Below, piece after piece: positions 1 through 11,815 of a stretch of DNA of 64,000 nucleotides. This DNA comes from Nomia melanderi (Eukaryota; Arthropoda; Insecta; Hymenoptera; Halictidae), in NCBI RefSeq assembly GCF_051020985.1, contig NC_134999.1, forward strand, positions 24,089,160 to 24,153,159, in the 5' to 3' direction. The notes beneath the pieces were generated by a model. That model had not been told where the DNA came from. It did not search any database and saw only the letters and a program-made list of their open reading frames with translations. Positions within the stretch are counted from its first letter, which is position 1, and every line of letters begins with the position of its first letter. Position numbers and translations under genes: made by a program.

Positions 1-1260
1 GATTTGGCGATTTTGTGAATCTTCGAGACTGTAATTGGAGGGAATTAGGCGTTGATCATTCGATTCGATGATTGAAAGGAATAGTTGTTTAGAAATTAAC
101 GTAATGAAGAAAAATATGAGTAATGGAAAAATATTAAGTTGAATCATTTGATTGCATTATTATTCCACGTCAAGCTGAATGTTACTGTGTTAGATAGCAT
201 TGTTTATAGAAATGTTTTCAGATTGCTTCGTTGAGTGGATTGTAGTAGTTGGATTTGATTGGTCGTTTTCTGAGTAGTTAGTAGTAGTCAGTTCTTAGTT
301 TTCAGTGAACATATAACAAACGTGTTCGTGTTTGCGAAACTCTCTTGCAAATGCAATTCATTTCTCGAGTGTAATTTAGGGAACACTGCAATAGACTCAC
401 GCTTGTAATTGGAGGAAATTGATCGGCGATAAGTGGTTCGACGAGGTATTAAGGAATCGGTATTTAGAAATCATTAATCCCTTGTTTCACAATAACGCGA
501 GACTCGTAGTGAAGATTTTAAATAAATCACTTAGTTCTTATGAATTCTAATAGAATATTATTTTTTTATTATCAATTATTATATTATGGAGCAAATTTAT
601 TATAAAGTATATATAGAATTTTTCTCTTTTTCTAATGAATTGTTAATGATAAAATTGTTATGTTGATCGTAGTTGAGAAATAGACTATAGAGCGAGTGGT
701 TAACATCGTTTCCTTAATAATCGTCGATTAAAGGTACTGATTACTAATAATCAGTTGGTAATTTCCACTAAAAATCCAACAGACGCATTCGTATGCATCG
801 CAAACTCATGGCACTTCCATTTGTGAAACATCCACGCAGATGCAATTAATTTCCCGGGAATAATTTAGAAAAAGACTGTTAATGAATAGCAAGATGAACG
901 ATCCTGTTCCGTTCATAGCTCGCCAGCAGGAATGAATTCCATCGTTATTGGATAATCCCTCGTCGGTCGGCAAAATATATTCCGCGCGGCGATAATTCTT
1001 CGCGCGATCAATGCTATTTGTTATTGAGACAACGCATTGTTTAATTTATTCGACACCGGAGGAAACAACGCGCGAATTAATGTTCTACAATGAAGCGGCG
1101 ATGTAATAATGGCTGGCCAGCGTAATCAATGTGCATTCATTAAAAGGCAAATTGTAGTCGTCGGAGATATCGCTTCTATGTGCATCGCAGCGTCGGCAAT
1201 TATCTTAGCGACGATTAACGGAGGAACTTCAATTGATCAAGTCCTGTCGAGTATGTATAA
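1..1260. other. AT-rich non-coding stretch
   Basis: No element recognised. A short phrase (TGTAATTGGAGG) recurs near positions 30 and 405, and loosely similar blocks lie at 310-390 and 780-880, which suggests old local duplication. Reading frames here are short and show no recognisable domain. Confidence 0.5.
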
Positions 1261-1261
1261 G

Positions 1262-1490
1262 TGGACTGTATCTGTTGTCGACTGTCGCGCTATGTGGCGG
1301 GAAGTTGACTGCTCCACTGGATCGTGGCGAGTCGACTGTGCCACTGACTAGTGCGAAGTGTTGAAATGTACTATGCGACGATGACTGTCGCGCCGAGTGC
1401 CGAGAAGATGGCTGTCCCACTGGGTCGCAAGATGTTGACTGTCCCGACGACTCGCGCGAAGCGTCGAAATGTCTCCTGGTCCCCGACCGC
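1262..1490. repeat. degenerate GC-rich minisatellite
   Basis: The words GACTGTC, CCACTGG and TCGC recur in shuffled order with imperfect spacing. A longer phrase (GAAGYGTYGAAATGT) recurs about 105 bp apart near 1354 and 1459. The repetition explains the open frames that cross this block on both strands, so I do not call them genes. Confidence 0.5.
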
Positions 1491-2052
1491 GACTCCTCGT
1501 GCCGGGTCGAGCGCCCTGAGACGTCTTTTGGTTCACTCCGATCAGAGTGTCTTTGCTTTTGCTACAAAATACCGGTTAACGCCCTCTAACCGCCCCTTTC
1601 CGAGCGGGGCGAGGGCAGAGTACGAGTATGGGGTTTCTCGAAGTTCCGATGGGCAGCGGAGATTTCCTTCGGACCGACTCTTGCCTGGAAGGGCCGTTAT
1701 GCACATGTTCCGGCCGACCCTTCGGAAAATCCGAGTTCGCGGATTTTCGAGTTCGATCACCTGCTCGGTCGTTAAGACGAACGAAATGAAACTCTAAAGC
1801 TAGGCTCGGTTAAATTTTACAGTTTCCGAGTTAACCGAGTAGAAGAGGAAGCGATTTGCTTGTAGGAATTGACTCGATAGTATACTCCGACAAAGGTAGG
1901 AAATTGATATAGCGGAAGCCAGATAGAGACTTTGATGAAAATCGAGGGTAAAAGTGCAAGGGATGCACGTGTCAAATGCAAACGTGCGATGAAGGAAATT
2001 TCGAGTGGAATTATTTTGGTTTTACTTTGTTAAATGTAGTACCGGTAGAATG
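1491..2052. other. non-coding, no element recognised
   Basis: CpG-rich up to about 1750, then AT-rich. A frame stays open from 1351 to 1797 on the + strand, but it starts inside the minisatellite, has no recognisable domain, and lacks a splice or promoter context I can support. Confidence 0.45.
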
Positions 2053-2350
2053 CTGAGAATCTGCTAATTAAAATGAGTCCAAACACGACGTAAATCGGTC
2101 TAGCTTCACGATTCATGGAAACGAGCCTTTAGTTTCGAAAATTACATGAAATGCCTAAAACTAGTCCGATCCCCACCGTGTTTGGACTCATTTTAATCAG
2201 CACGATCTCAGAAACTCACTGCCACTGCATTTGAGAACATATGAAAATTAATGCAATCGAAAGTTTCTTTATTGCATGGTTAACGTTATCTTCTCAATCG
2301 TACCAATGGAGTGTTAAGATCTTTCTCATTAAAATGAGTTCAAACGACTG
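2053..2350. repeat. family B palindromic repeat, copy 1
   Basis: Two inverted ~50-bp arms face each other (about 2055-2106 and 2157-2212), each containing ATTAAAATGAGTCCAAACAC or its reverse complement. The ~50-bp spacer holds CATGGAAACGAGCC. A third, degraded arm starts near 2325, giving a +,-,+ order of arms. The right arm and the DNA after it match 39125-39450. Confidence 0.8.
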
Positions 2351-2937
2351 AAGTAAACTTCGAGAATCTCTAATTACGATAACACGTTGCACGAGAATAA
2401 AGCTGTAATTTATTTACAAGAATGTAATCATAGAAGAATTACATTGTGTGAGATGTTACCATTATTTTTTAACTTCAGTCTATTATAGACATTACGATAA
2501 CATTGTTGTGAGCGCTACGGCGAGTTGATAACGGCGCAATTACGCGATGCCGTCTATAATGTTAATTTGCAGAATATTCTCAGACACGACAGCACTCGCT
2601 ATAAATTTCATTTAGCTTCGCGTTTGTAAAAACTTCGCAATTATGCAATTGGCAGTCGCAATTAATTATTTCCTTGTGCGGTAAACCTTAACATACCGTA
2701 GGTGTCCCCTACGTTTCATTATCAAATAACAATTAACTTCTTTTACGTTACGAATTCATTTCCAAATGATTACATTTTAATGTCAGATTCATTGCGAACG
2801 GAGTGTACCATGTATAAACTTACTTAACAATATCATCATGTTAATTTACTATTGATTAACTCTCAGGTTTCCAAGTTCCCCAATAATCGTCCGCTAATAT
2901 CCAAGCTGATTATCTATTAACCGTCGTTAACCGCTGA
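2351..2937. other. AT-rich non-coding stretch
   Basis: Nothing recognised: no open frame of note, no tandem structure and no element ends. Confidence 0.5.
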
Positions 2938-3205
2938 ATTATTATTTCTCTCGAACGTATCGTTAATTTAAAGCAAACAATCCAATATTTATAAAGCGTA
3001 ACGCAGTCTCCTTTCAGACGTCGGTTCGTCCGGTTCGACGATAATCGTTCGACGCGTCGGTCGTTGAATAATTATTTCTACAGAATATATATCGTTAATT
3101 CAAAGCAAACAATTCCACATTTATGGAGCGCAACGTAGTCTCCTTTCAGACGTCAATTCGACGATAACGTTCTCCGCGAAACATTCTCCAGGCGACGTCG
3201 GATTA
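2938..3205. repeat. tandem duplication, ~132 bp unit, two copies
   Basis: The segment with AAAGCAAACAAT followed by GTCTCCTTTCAGACGTC occurs at about 2970-3035 and again at about 3102-3165, offset 132 bp, with scattered substitutions. The unit is partly CpG-rich. Confidence 0.75.
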
Positions 3206-3989
3206 ACCGCGATACGCGGAGCAGCCGTCCGTTGATTCAAGCTTTCACGGAAATACCCGATCTCTCGTTTGAAATCTGCACGAATTTATATTCCCGCTGA
3301 AAGTGGCGAGGAATTTGCGGATGAGAGAGAGACCGTGTAATATCAGGCAGCCCGGAAATAAATTGCGGTTATTACACGTGATATTCAAAGTTCTGTGACT
3401 TCGCATGAAACAAATTTATTCAGTCGAAATGAAATCCGTTATATAATTTATACGCTACCCGGGACGCGGTATCAACTATTTTATACTATTAGCATAAATG
3501 TCCGACATTCTGCAGCCATGTAATTAAATTCTTCGAAGATGAAAGAATTGTCGGAACGTCGAAGAAGTTGTTTCAATCGAAATTCGGATATGTTTCTGTT
3601 ATGTAGCAATATGGGGGAATTTTCTTGAAAAAGTGGGTGAGATCTTGTTTAGATCATCAGGGAAACGAAAGTTGCTAAGATTTTTAGTCATTTGATTGGA
3701 CACTGGAATTGTAAAATTCCGAATTCAGTGTTAAACTTCGTGTAAGGTAACGCGAAACGAAACTAAAATAGTTTCCTAATATATGCAAGATTTTTTTTAT
3801 GTTTGTTGCGAATAATTTATGTTAGTATCAGATACTATCGAGTGCAAAAGTTAATATGTTTACTGTTGTGTTAGTTTCTCGTTGTTCACCGTTTAATTGC
3901 TGAATAACTGTGGATATATAGGGAAAATTTGGAAGTGATTGTAGGAAAACAATTAAGAGTAGTCGGATAATTAGATGGGGAATATTGTG
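3206..3989. other. non-coding, weak CpG patch then AT-rich
   Basis: CpG-enriched to about 3330, then AT-rich. No repeat ends or coding signal seen before the family A copy begins. Confidence 0.45.
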
Positions 3990-4558
3990 TTATTACAGAA
4001 AGAATACCAACAGAATAATATTTATTTGAATATATTTACTTTGATTTGTTTGTTGAAAACGTGGCAGGAAAATTATAGTTGATAAAAAGAATCGCTACGG
4101 TTGGGTGACTGAAAAGAAATTAAGAGTAGTTATTTAATATTGTGATCATAATATTAATATAGATTTTAATATACGTCGCAAATATTGTATTGTTACAGAA
4201 ATAATATCAGAGAATAATATTTATTCAAGTAAATTTAGTTCGGTTTATTTCTTGAAGAACACAATAGGAAGATTATTGATATTGATACAGAGAAGCGTTA
4301 CCGCGCGACCTGCCATTTTGTCGGAACATAAGAGGCGCGCTAATTATATTACGTCGGTGATACTGGGCCGATTCTCGTCGTGTTTGGACTTATTTTAATC
4401 AGCGCGATCTCGGGAATTCTCTGGCGCCATATTTGAGAAGGTTAGATATAATTACCGCAATTGAAATTGTTTGTAATGCATGTTTAAAAGGGGAAATTGA
4501 GGGAAAAATTCTGTTTCCTTTCCACTTCGTTAATGTAGGGTCTTGTTTTAACAACCCC
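3990..4558 (+). mobile_element. family A interspersed repeat, copy 1
   Basis: Non-autonomous repeat, no coding capacity. The AT-rich left part contains AATTAAGAGTAGTTATTTAA. A short CpG-rich core with GCGCGCTAATTATATTACGT lies near 4340. A right part (GGCGCCATATTTGAGAAGG) runs to a common end at GTAGGGTCTTGTTTTAACAA. It matches 19130-19672 almost base for base over ~470 bp and three minus-strand copies (16.6, 29.2, 36.2 kb). The left edge is gradual, and no clear terminal repeats or target duplication are visible, so the superfamily is unknown. Confidence 0.85.
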
Positions 4559-5399
4559 GTAATTGAATGCTGCACTATGAAACCACTTTCCGAATAGTTT
4601 TTAAATCAACTTGTTAGATCTCGTATTTTCGAGTCTTTGTTGAAGTCTCATGCAAGTCCGTAACTAGTTTTTGTTAACCGCACGCGAAATTCCACGTTCT
4701 ACCAGAACAGAAATTTTACGCGAATGCCCACGTCAACGAACAAATTGCATTCTTCCCGTATTTTACGCTCAAGCTTTTTAATTATAACCTACAGTATCAT
4801 TGATTTCTTCGCGCGCGTTTGAAACTTCGCCGACAGACTTATTTTCGTTAAACGAATTTACAACAAACATTTCTTTCGATGAAGTTACTTCTCACCTTTA
4901 TGTCCCAAGTTTTTTAATTCATTCAACATGAAGATCTATTACTTTATCGTGTTTGTTGACGGTTTTCATCAACAATCTCATCACACTGTCATACATTTTC
5001 AGATTTTTCTATAGGATCTCTGAGAACACAACTATTTCTTCCATTGATCAATAATTCAATTAGCGTATTAAATCAGTTTCTTCACCAATTTTACAAAGTA
5101 TCTGTTATACTTTCAACACTTATAACAAAATTCGACTAAGATCAACCTAACATAATGTAATCAAGCGTTTCCTTCCCCTCAATTTTACACCAGAAGTTCA
5201 CAAGTAAATTTCAATCAAATCAAACTCACAATTCTCCCACTGAAGAACACAATTCCCAAATTTCCCACGGCAGTATCACCATTCACCTAACACACTAAAA
5301 AACCCATTGAAACTCCAAAACACAATCCACCAGTGGCAGTGCGAGCAGCTCATAACTAATTTCCCAGTGTCGCGTCTAATTAGAATGTAAATAGAAATT
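4559..5399. other. AT-rich flank, A/C-rich toward its right end
   Basis: No element recognised. From about 5150 the + strand becomes visibly rich in A and C and poor in G up to the CpG island at 5400. Confidence 0.55.
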
Positions 5400-5960
5400 C
5401 CCGATTACGCCCGGCACGAAAAAGACTTAACAGCCAATAAGAGTTCAGCTGGCGTTCGTTAAATATTAATGAAGCGCCGCCGTCGATTACTGAATATTCA
5501 ATGCGCGCTCATTTACAAGAAATATAATATGTTGCGTCGAACAGCGAGCGATCGACACGGGATTCCCGTTGTAACGGCGTACGAATGGCGGCCGGCCGTT
5601 AATTAATCAAAAAGTTATCAACGGCCGAACGGCGAAAAGAGTTACGAAATTTTAATGAACCCTCCTGAAACATCGTCCCGATGCTTAATTTCCGATCCGT
5701 CCCCGGCCGGCCGGAGATTATTAGAAAGAAGGGAAATTGAATTTTCCATGGGAGTCGAGAAGAAACGTTCCCGAGAAATTTTCCGGCGAACGACACCGCC
5801 ATTATTCACCGCGGAACGCGAAGAAAGATTTTCGCATTATCTTTTAATCCGTTTCCACCTAATTGTTAGTCGCTAACTAGATTCGCCGGGCATTCACGTT
5901 GCTTCCGAAAATAGACCGGGCTTCCCGAGGCAAAAAACCACCAGAAAATCTTTTCATTGC
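5400..5960. other. CpG-rich island
   Basis: Dense CpG, GGCCGG and CGCG words in otherwise AT-rich DNA. Frames of 60-75 codons on both strands are what GC-rich DNA gives by chance; none has a recognisable motif. Confidence 0.6.
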
Positions 5961-6739
5961 GACGTCGCCTCTTCTTCGAATTTTCGACGCCGTATCCATT
6001 GAATTATTCTATGATAATTCCCCGCGATTTGCTGCGTGCGAAGATAATTTTTCGATCGCTATGTTGAATATTTATTTCGCGATTTAACGCTCTCGTGTTT
6101 GCCTCTTGGAGGTTGTTGGAGAAACTTCGATTGAAATGCATGGAATGACGAATGATAATGATAATAGTTGTGATAATAATAGTGATAATGATGGTAAGTA
6201 CTCGGAAAGTGTTGAGTTGTTCCGAAAATTGCCATTTTTTCCATGTTATTCCTGAAATTTCCAAACGCTCCGGAAAACTACGAATTTCTCTTCACTGTCG
6301 CGGTTCTCACTATCAAAGTCGCCCATTTTGCTAGTGATAACAGAATAGACAATACAAGAAACGCCCGCAGACCTGAAGTTATCTATCTATCCCCTTCAAA
6401 AGGCAAAACTCGCAGAAACCGACTTCCAAACGAACAAACCTGATCGAAACTTACTGTCAAACGCATCAACCTTATTACAGTATCATCACTACTACTATCA
6501 TTACCATCACAAACCTTACTATTACAATGATTTCTCATTCCATGTACAACTCGAAACACCCACAGTAACCCACAATACACCTCACTCCACTGAAACACCA
6601 TGAAAAACAGCGAAAATCAGTCTACACTCGTCGAATTATCAATTCCGTGTTCGCGCGTTAATCCAAATAAATGAATAATTAAAGATTCAATCGAGAAGCC
6701 TCCTCGATTTATTAAAAACCGCGAGTCTCGGCGAAAAAC
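5961..6739. other. microsatellite and A/C-rich flank
   Basis: Holds an imperfect GATAAT/GATGAT trinucleotide-type microsatellite at 6145-6200, with a complementary-looking ATC/ATT-rich run at about 6480-6535. The segment 6320-6600 is strongly A/C-rich on the + strand. No gene signal. Confidence 0.6.
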
Positions 6740-7137
6740 ACGTCGTGTCATTAATTATTCGTTTCCGGCCGCGCAGTGTAAACACCGGCGCGCGAATTAG
6801 TTCCGCTCGGATTAATCGCGTCCGCGGTTAAGGAAACCGCAGAATCCCGGAGCCGAGCTATCTCGAGATCCGCCATAGATATTAGACGCCGGCCGGCGAA
6901 AAATAATTTCGATTATACATGTGCCGTATATACTAGCGGAACGTCTCGGGAACCGAGTTTGTTTTATGAAGGCAACTCCGCCGGCTGAAATGGTGACCGC
7001 CGAGGATCGCGAGCTCGCGCGCGTAAATCTCGAGCTTCCGCTGCTGCGTAATCTTCTCCCAGCGGCGGACCGCCTGCCGGAATTGTCTGGGAAGCTCGCG
7101 CGATTCGATCGTGGCGAATAAACGCCGCGGAAGTCGC
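6740..7137. other. CpG-rich island
   Basis: CpG-dense block with GCGCGC and CCGGCCGG words. It ends abruptly where the tandem array begins. Its left flank is A/C-rich and its right flank G/T-rich. Confidence 0.65.
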
Positions 7138-7138
7138 T

Positions 7139-7740
7139 TAGGTTTGTCCTTTCGAACTGGATTTCTTTAAGTCTTGTTCGTTTGGCAGTGTGTTTCTGTG
7201 AGTTTTGCTGTTTGTGGACGCTTTTTGCATAGTTTGTTGTGTTGTTTGCAGTGAAATGGAAATTTTTGACAGTAATTTTCAAGTATCATTTAGGTTTGTT
7301 CGTTTGGAAGTGAATTTCTGTGAATTTTGCTGTTTGTGGACGCTTTTTGTATAGTTTGTTGTGTTATTTCCAGCAAAATGGGGATCTTTGAGAGTAACTT
7401 TCAAAGATCACTTAGGTTTGTTCGTTTGGAAGTGCACTTCTTTGAGTTTTGCTGTTTGTGGACGTTTTTTGTATAGTTTATTGTGTTATTTCCACTAAAA
7501 TGGAGATCTTTGACCGTGATTTTCAAGGATCAATTAGGTTTCTTCATTTTTTAGGTTTGTAGACGATTTTTATACAGTTTACTGTGTTATTTCCAGAAAA
7601 ATGGGTATTTCTGGAAATCAATTCCAAAATTATTTAGGTTTGTTCATTTCGAACCGGATTTCTTTGAATTTTGCTTTTAGTTTTGTACTGTGTTAGCTCA
7701 TTATTACAATATCATTATTATCTTACTTTCTAATACAGTT
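7139..7740. repeat. tandem array, ~122 bp unit, five copies
   Basis: Unit starts TTAGGTTTGTTCGTTTGGAA and includes GCTGTTTGTGGACG and TTGTGTTATTTCCA. Starts are at 7139, 7290, 7412, 7534 and 7634 (two exact 122-bp steps, one long first unit, one short fourth). G/T-rich on the + strand. Confidence 0.9.
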
Positions 7741-8229
7741 AGCCCTAAAGATCCTTATTTTCTGTCTAATCTACGACAGAAAACACCTGTAGTTACCTGC
7801 AAAGCATTCAGTTCGAATAAAAGAACATGAAAAATTGCAAAACTAAATTTACATTTACCGTATTGTTTAATTGTGTAATATACTTGATCAAAATTTATGC
7901 GATATAGTGAAGAACAATGTTTAACACAGCAGCAGAAGCAAAATTCCCGCAGAAAAAGTGGCGGCGGAAGTTATCGGGAACGTATTCAATTATCTAGCAA
8001 AATGAAGTCACATTTGTGTACAGCCGTGCGTCGTTCTTTTTACTCAAAAACAATTTCCCGTACTCGCTTTCGCGGAGTATCTAAATCGAAATCCAAAATC
8101 GATCCTCCGGCAGCGTAATAATCCCGAAACAAGAAGGGGATGATGGAAGCCTCGAAAACAGCGGAAAGAATAGACGGAATGGAAGAGTAAACTGGATCTG
8201 GTGGAATTAGAAAACGTTTCTAATATGAA
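7741..8229. other. non-coding, no element recognised
   Basis: A 73-codon + frame at 7897-8118 has no recognisable domain and no splice or promoter support. Slightly CpG-rich near 8020-8120. Confidence 0.45.
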
Positions 8230-8735
8230 CACGCGTAATTGAATGATATAATTGGAAATATATGTGAAGCTGTATGAAACTGTTAGATTATATAGAGATG
8301 TGTAGGATTGTATGAAACTATATGACATTATATAGAAGTATATAGAAGTATATAGAATTATAATAGAGCTATATTGAGCTATATAGAGCTATATAGAGCT
8401 ATATGGAACTATATGGAACTATATAAAACTATAGTAGAACGATATAGAGGTATATGAAGCTTTGTAGAACTATATAAAACTATACTAGAGCTATATAAAG
8501 CTATATAGAGCTATCTGAAAGTATATAGAACTACATAAAATCATACTAGAGAAATATACAGTTATATGAAAGTATAATAGAGCTATATAGAGCTATATAG
8601 AACTGTATAAAACTATAGTAGAACTATATAGAGCTATATAGAGCTATATAGAACCATATAGAACTACATAAAACTGTACAAAATTACATAAATCTCTACA
8701 GAAGTATACAAAACTATATAAAATCATATACATTT
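8230..8735 (+). repeat. GAGCTATATA minisatellite, array 1
   Basis: Imperfect ~10-11-bp units (GAGCTATATA, GAACTATATA, AAACTATACT) repeated about 45 times. The unit contains the palindrome CTATATAG. The same array type occurs at 12950-13330 (same orientation) and 22755-23060 (reversed). Confidence 0.95.
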
Positions 8736-8890
8736 CGTTTGAAAGAATGAAACAAAGGTCCAAAAGTACTTCAGCAATACATTCCACGATAATTACGAAT
8801 CACAACTCCATTAATTATTTCAATCATCCATCTGAAACTGCAGAAACCAATAAACATTCAAGAAAATATACGCGTTAACTTCCAAATATT
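8736..8890 (+). repeat. unique sequence linked to the minisatellite, copy 1
   Basis: Non-tandem ~150-bp segment with AGCAATACATTCCACGA, ATTACGAATCACAACTCC and CTGCAGAAACCAATAAAC. It lies directly after the minisatellite here and again after array 2, so array and flank have spread together. Confidence 0.85.
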
Positions 8891-8940
8891 ACAATAGAAT
8901 ACAAACATACATAAATATTGGAACAGTTAATTTGCACTCG

Positions 8941-9131
8941 AAAGGTGACTCTCAGTCACCACTTGATTTGGCACAGCAAAACTATGAAGTTGAATAATCA
9001 CTATTTTAAATTAAACTTTGTATTTTAATGTGAAATATTTAAATAAAATAGCTTCGTTGCTTAATTTATCTGTGAATTATCATCAGACAATGTTCAAATA
9101 TTTCTACTGAAAAACTCCGGACTGCAAAGGG
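8941..9131 (+). mobile_element. family C TTAA-flanked MITE
   Basis: 191-bp non-coding element between TTAA (8937-8940) and TTAA (9132-9135). The left end is TTTGCACTCG (leading CCC lost), the right end GCAAAGGG. A subterminal hairpin GTGACTCTCAGTCAC lies just inside the left end. TTAA duplication with CCC-type ends is the hallmark of piggyBac-superfamily MITEs. Internal sequence aligns with the reverse complement of 18597-18830. Confidence 0.85.
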
Positions 9132-9179
9132 TTAATATGTCACTCATAAATGCAAACTGTTTATCACTGATTAAGCCGA

Positions 9180-9530
9180 GTCCCCACTTTTCCGCCGTCG
9201 CTGCGCGTAAAGTGCGCTGACAGTGGCGGCCGCTTTAATTCGCGGGGCGCGCCGTACGAGCAACCCTTTCTCACCGAACTCCGCCATTACCATCTATTCA
9301 TACGTTCATCCATCTATCAACCAGTCGGTTCATTTCTCCCAACGGGGACGACCGTGCAATCCTTTGAGTGACAAGCTGATAATTACGAGCGCCCTGAGAG
9401 GAACCTCAAAATCTCATTTTCGCGCAACGCCGCCGTGTCATCGAACAAAGGAGTCGATCGCGGTATCCCATAAAATAGCAGACAGTCACGGGAACAATTG
9501 GAACGACGCGGGACGCGTCTGAGATTATTA
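9180..9530. other. CpG-rich island
   Basis: CpG-dense block with GGCGGCCGC and GGGGCGCGCC. A 99-codon + frame (9223-9522) has no recognisable domain. The DNA to the right is G/T-rich. Confidence 0.6.
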
Positions 9531-9539
9531 CTATGTGAT

Positions 9540-10005
9540 TCTGGTTAATTGGGTGTTTATGGGATGTTTTCTTGGTGAATTAGGGATAAGGTAAATGTAG
9601 TTTCAGGAGATGCAGATGTGTTTTTGGTTACTTTGAGGTTGGAATGTTGTAGTAAGATCTGGGAATGTTGAAATGATAAAATGTTAAATGGTAGAATATT
9701 AAAATGATAAAATATTAAGAAGTTAAAACGTCGAAACGTTAAAATGACCCTCAAAAATCCACCGAAATCTTGAAAATCGCCTTGAATTAGTTAGATCAGC
9801 CAAATCGGCCAAATCGCATCCATCGTCCATTGTTCTTCAAAAACGTCAAAAAACAAAACTACCAAAACTTTAAAATATAAAAATACAAAAATACTAAAAC
9901 ATTGAAAATCAACCATACAAATATATCTAAAAAATCCATCCAAATCTTGAAAATCGCCTCGAAACGGCCAAATCATCCAAATCAGCCAAATCGCCCATCA
10001 TCCTC
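9540..10005. repeat. low-complexity block and 177-bp tandem duplication
   Basis: 9650-9745 is an AAATGTTAAAATGATA-like low-complexity run. From 9745 a unit with AAATCTTGAAAATCGCCT occurs at 9765 and 9942, 177 bp apart, with GCCAAATCG repeats after each. The second unit is A/C-rich and runs into the next CpG island. Confidence 0.75.
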
Positions 10006-10009
10006 CAAA

Positions 10010-10620
10010 ACACAGTTCCCCCATCTTCAATCTTCCGGGCATTTCACGGTCGAGTATAACGAGTGCTCGCCGATGCACAGAAAAGCGTTGCATCGAATTG
10101 GTCCGCTTGTTCGCGATACGTCCTCGAGTGTGACACTTGTCGGCGCGGAGGCACGCGCGCGCGGCCATCGATGGTTTCCTCGATAATTGTCCGGATGAGA
10201 TACGCGCCGGCAATCTCTTACTCTCTTCCCCTCTTTCGCGGTGCGCGCTCACTTGAGAATTACTTCCGAGAGCGGGACCGTGGCAGCCTCTCGCCGGCGA
10301 GCAACTTTTCAATGGCCGTTGCTCCCAGTGTCGAGGACAAAACTCGCGAGAATTTGCGCCGCTGCGAGCACGTGCCATTAATGCCATTGTCGACGGCCGG
10401 AGTTTACTTGCGAACGCCTGAAAAAAACCTTAACAACTTATTCCCCGATACGCACGCCTCTTATACTTTCCAGTGGGGGACTCGATGAGATTTACGCTCG
10501 CGCGAACGGCTTCGAGTAATTCCGCTCTTAAGGGAGAGTTTTATTGCACGCGGCTCGCGTCCGGCTGGCTGCGCCGCAATTTCAGACGGTTCCGCGGCTT
10601 TTCGAGATATTCTAATGGTC
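10010..10620. other. CpG-rich island
   Basis: CpG-dense on both strands, with overlapping open frames (to 141 codons at 10063-10488, 129 on the minus strand) but no recognisable protein. A/C-rich on its left, G/T-rich on its right. Confidence 0.65.
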
Positions 10621-10729
10621 GCGCGATGATTGTGGGTAGTGGTTGGTGAATTTTCAGTTATAGCGAGTAAAGGGTTGGAGGATGATGCGGGAAATTGCGT
10701 GTCGCTGGCGCTGGAATTGTGAGATTTGG

Positions 10730-11260
10730 AGGTTTTGAGGAAATCGATGGGTTTGAGGGTGTTCTGCAATTTTTTGAGGCGGTTTGAGGGGATTGAGTAT
10801 TTTTAGGGGTATTTTGTAATGATTTGAGGGAAATTGAGGGGTTTAAGGGGTGTTTTGTGATTGTTTGAGACAGTTTGAGGGGATTAAGTGTTTTGAGAGG
10901 TATTTTGTAATTATTTGATGAAAATTGTAGGTTTTGAGGGGTATTTTGTAATTATTTGAGTCGGTTTGATGGAAATGAAGAGTTTTAAGGGGTGTTTTGT
11001 AATTATTTGAGTCGATTTGAGGGGAATTGAGTATTTTAGAAGTGATTTTGAAATAATTTGAGTCAATTTCGTGGAAATTCAGTGTTGTAAATGTTATTTC
11101 ATAACGACTGAAGTAGATTTGACTGAAATCGAGTGTTTCAAACGTTATTTCACAATGATTTCCATCGACTTAACAGAAATCGAGTGTTTTAAATCTTATT
11201 TCGCAACAATTTAAATTAATTCGATGAAACTCAAGTATTTCAAGCGTTATTTTTATTAAA
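10730..11260. repeat. tandem array with alternating ~41 and ~51 bp spacing
   Basis: The phrase TATTTTGTAATTATTTGAG, or a diverged form, recurs at about 10811, 10853, 10901, 10942, 10993 and 11044, then as ATGTTATTTCATAACGACTG-like units. Units nearest the left island are GAGGGG-rich; distant ones have lost this G/T bias. Confidence 0.85.
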
Positions 11261-11339
11261 ACTATATTTAATACAGATACTTATCCAAAATACAACACCC
11301 CAACATATTCCACCATAAAACAGACCATCAACCTAAAAT

Positions 11340-11770
11340 ATCCAGCAGCCAGCAGAAAAGAACGTCACAGCGAACCCTCCCCGACACGCGCAGTTTACCC
11401 TCTGAAGTGAAGCATCTCGAAACGCCGGCCGACAGGGTAGTTAGTTTCATTCGGATACACGTCGCAAGAACAAGGATCCGAGAGCAAGGATCAACGGAGG
11501 GCCGGGCAGCATCCGCCGGAAGGTAACGTCTGGCTCCGGGGACGGGAAGAATGGGGAAAGAAACGGCCGCCGGGTTGAAAGGGCTCACGGGAAGAGTAAG
11601 GCACGAGGTGCAAATTAAAGAGTCCTCGTTAGGCTGTTTCAATAATTAGTACGGGACTCCCCGGTTTGAAGCCCAGCGAACAATCCTCGACGTCGAGAGG
11701 AAAATACGAAAAGTTTTCGCTACGCTCGCGGAGAGGGCGGACACGGATTTTTAACCCTTTCGAGTGGAGA
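11340..11770. other. CpG-rich island
   Basis: Preceded by an A/C-rich run (11270-11340) and followed by a G/T-rich tandem array. Frames of 70-104 codons on both strands show no recognisable motif. Confidence 0.65.
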
Positions 11771-11815
11771 CGCGCACAGGACCCGCAGACCGGAGTCCTC
11801 TTTTCACTGTATCAT

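Noticed and set aside
7292..7312. TTTGTTCGTTTGG resembling miR-375
   Set aside because: Match ends after 13 nt, lies in a tandem repeat, and no partner arm for a hairpin is present.
7139..7650. TTAGG, the insect telomere motif, recurring
   Set aside because: It occurs once per ~122-bp unit, not as a pure pentamer tract.
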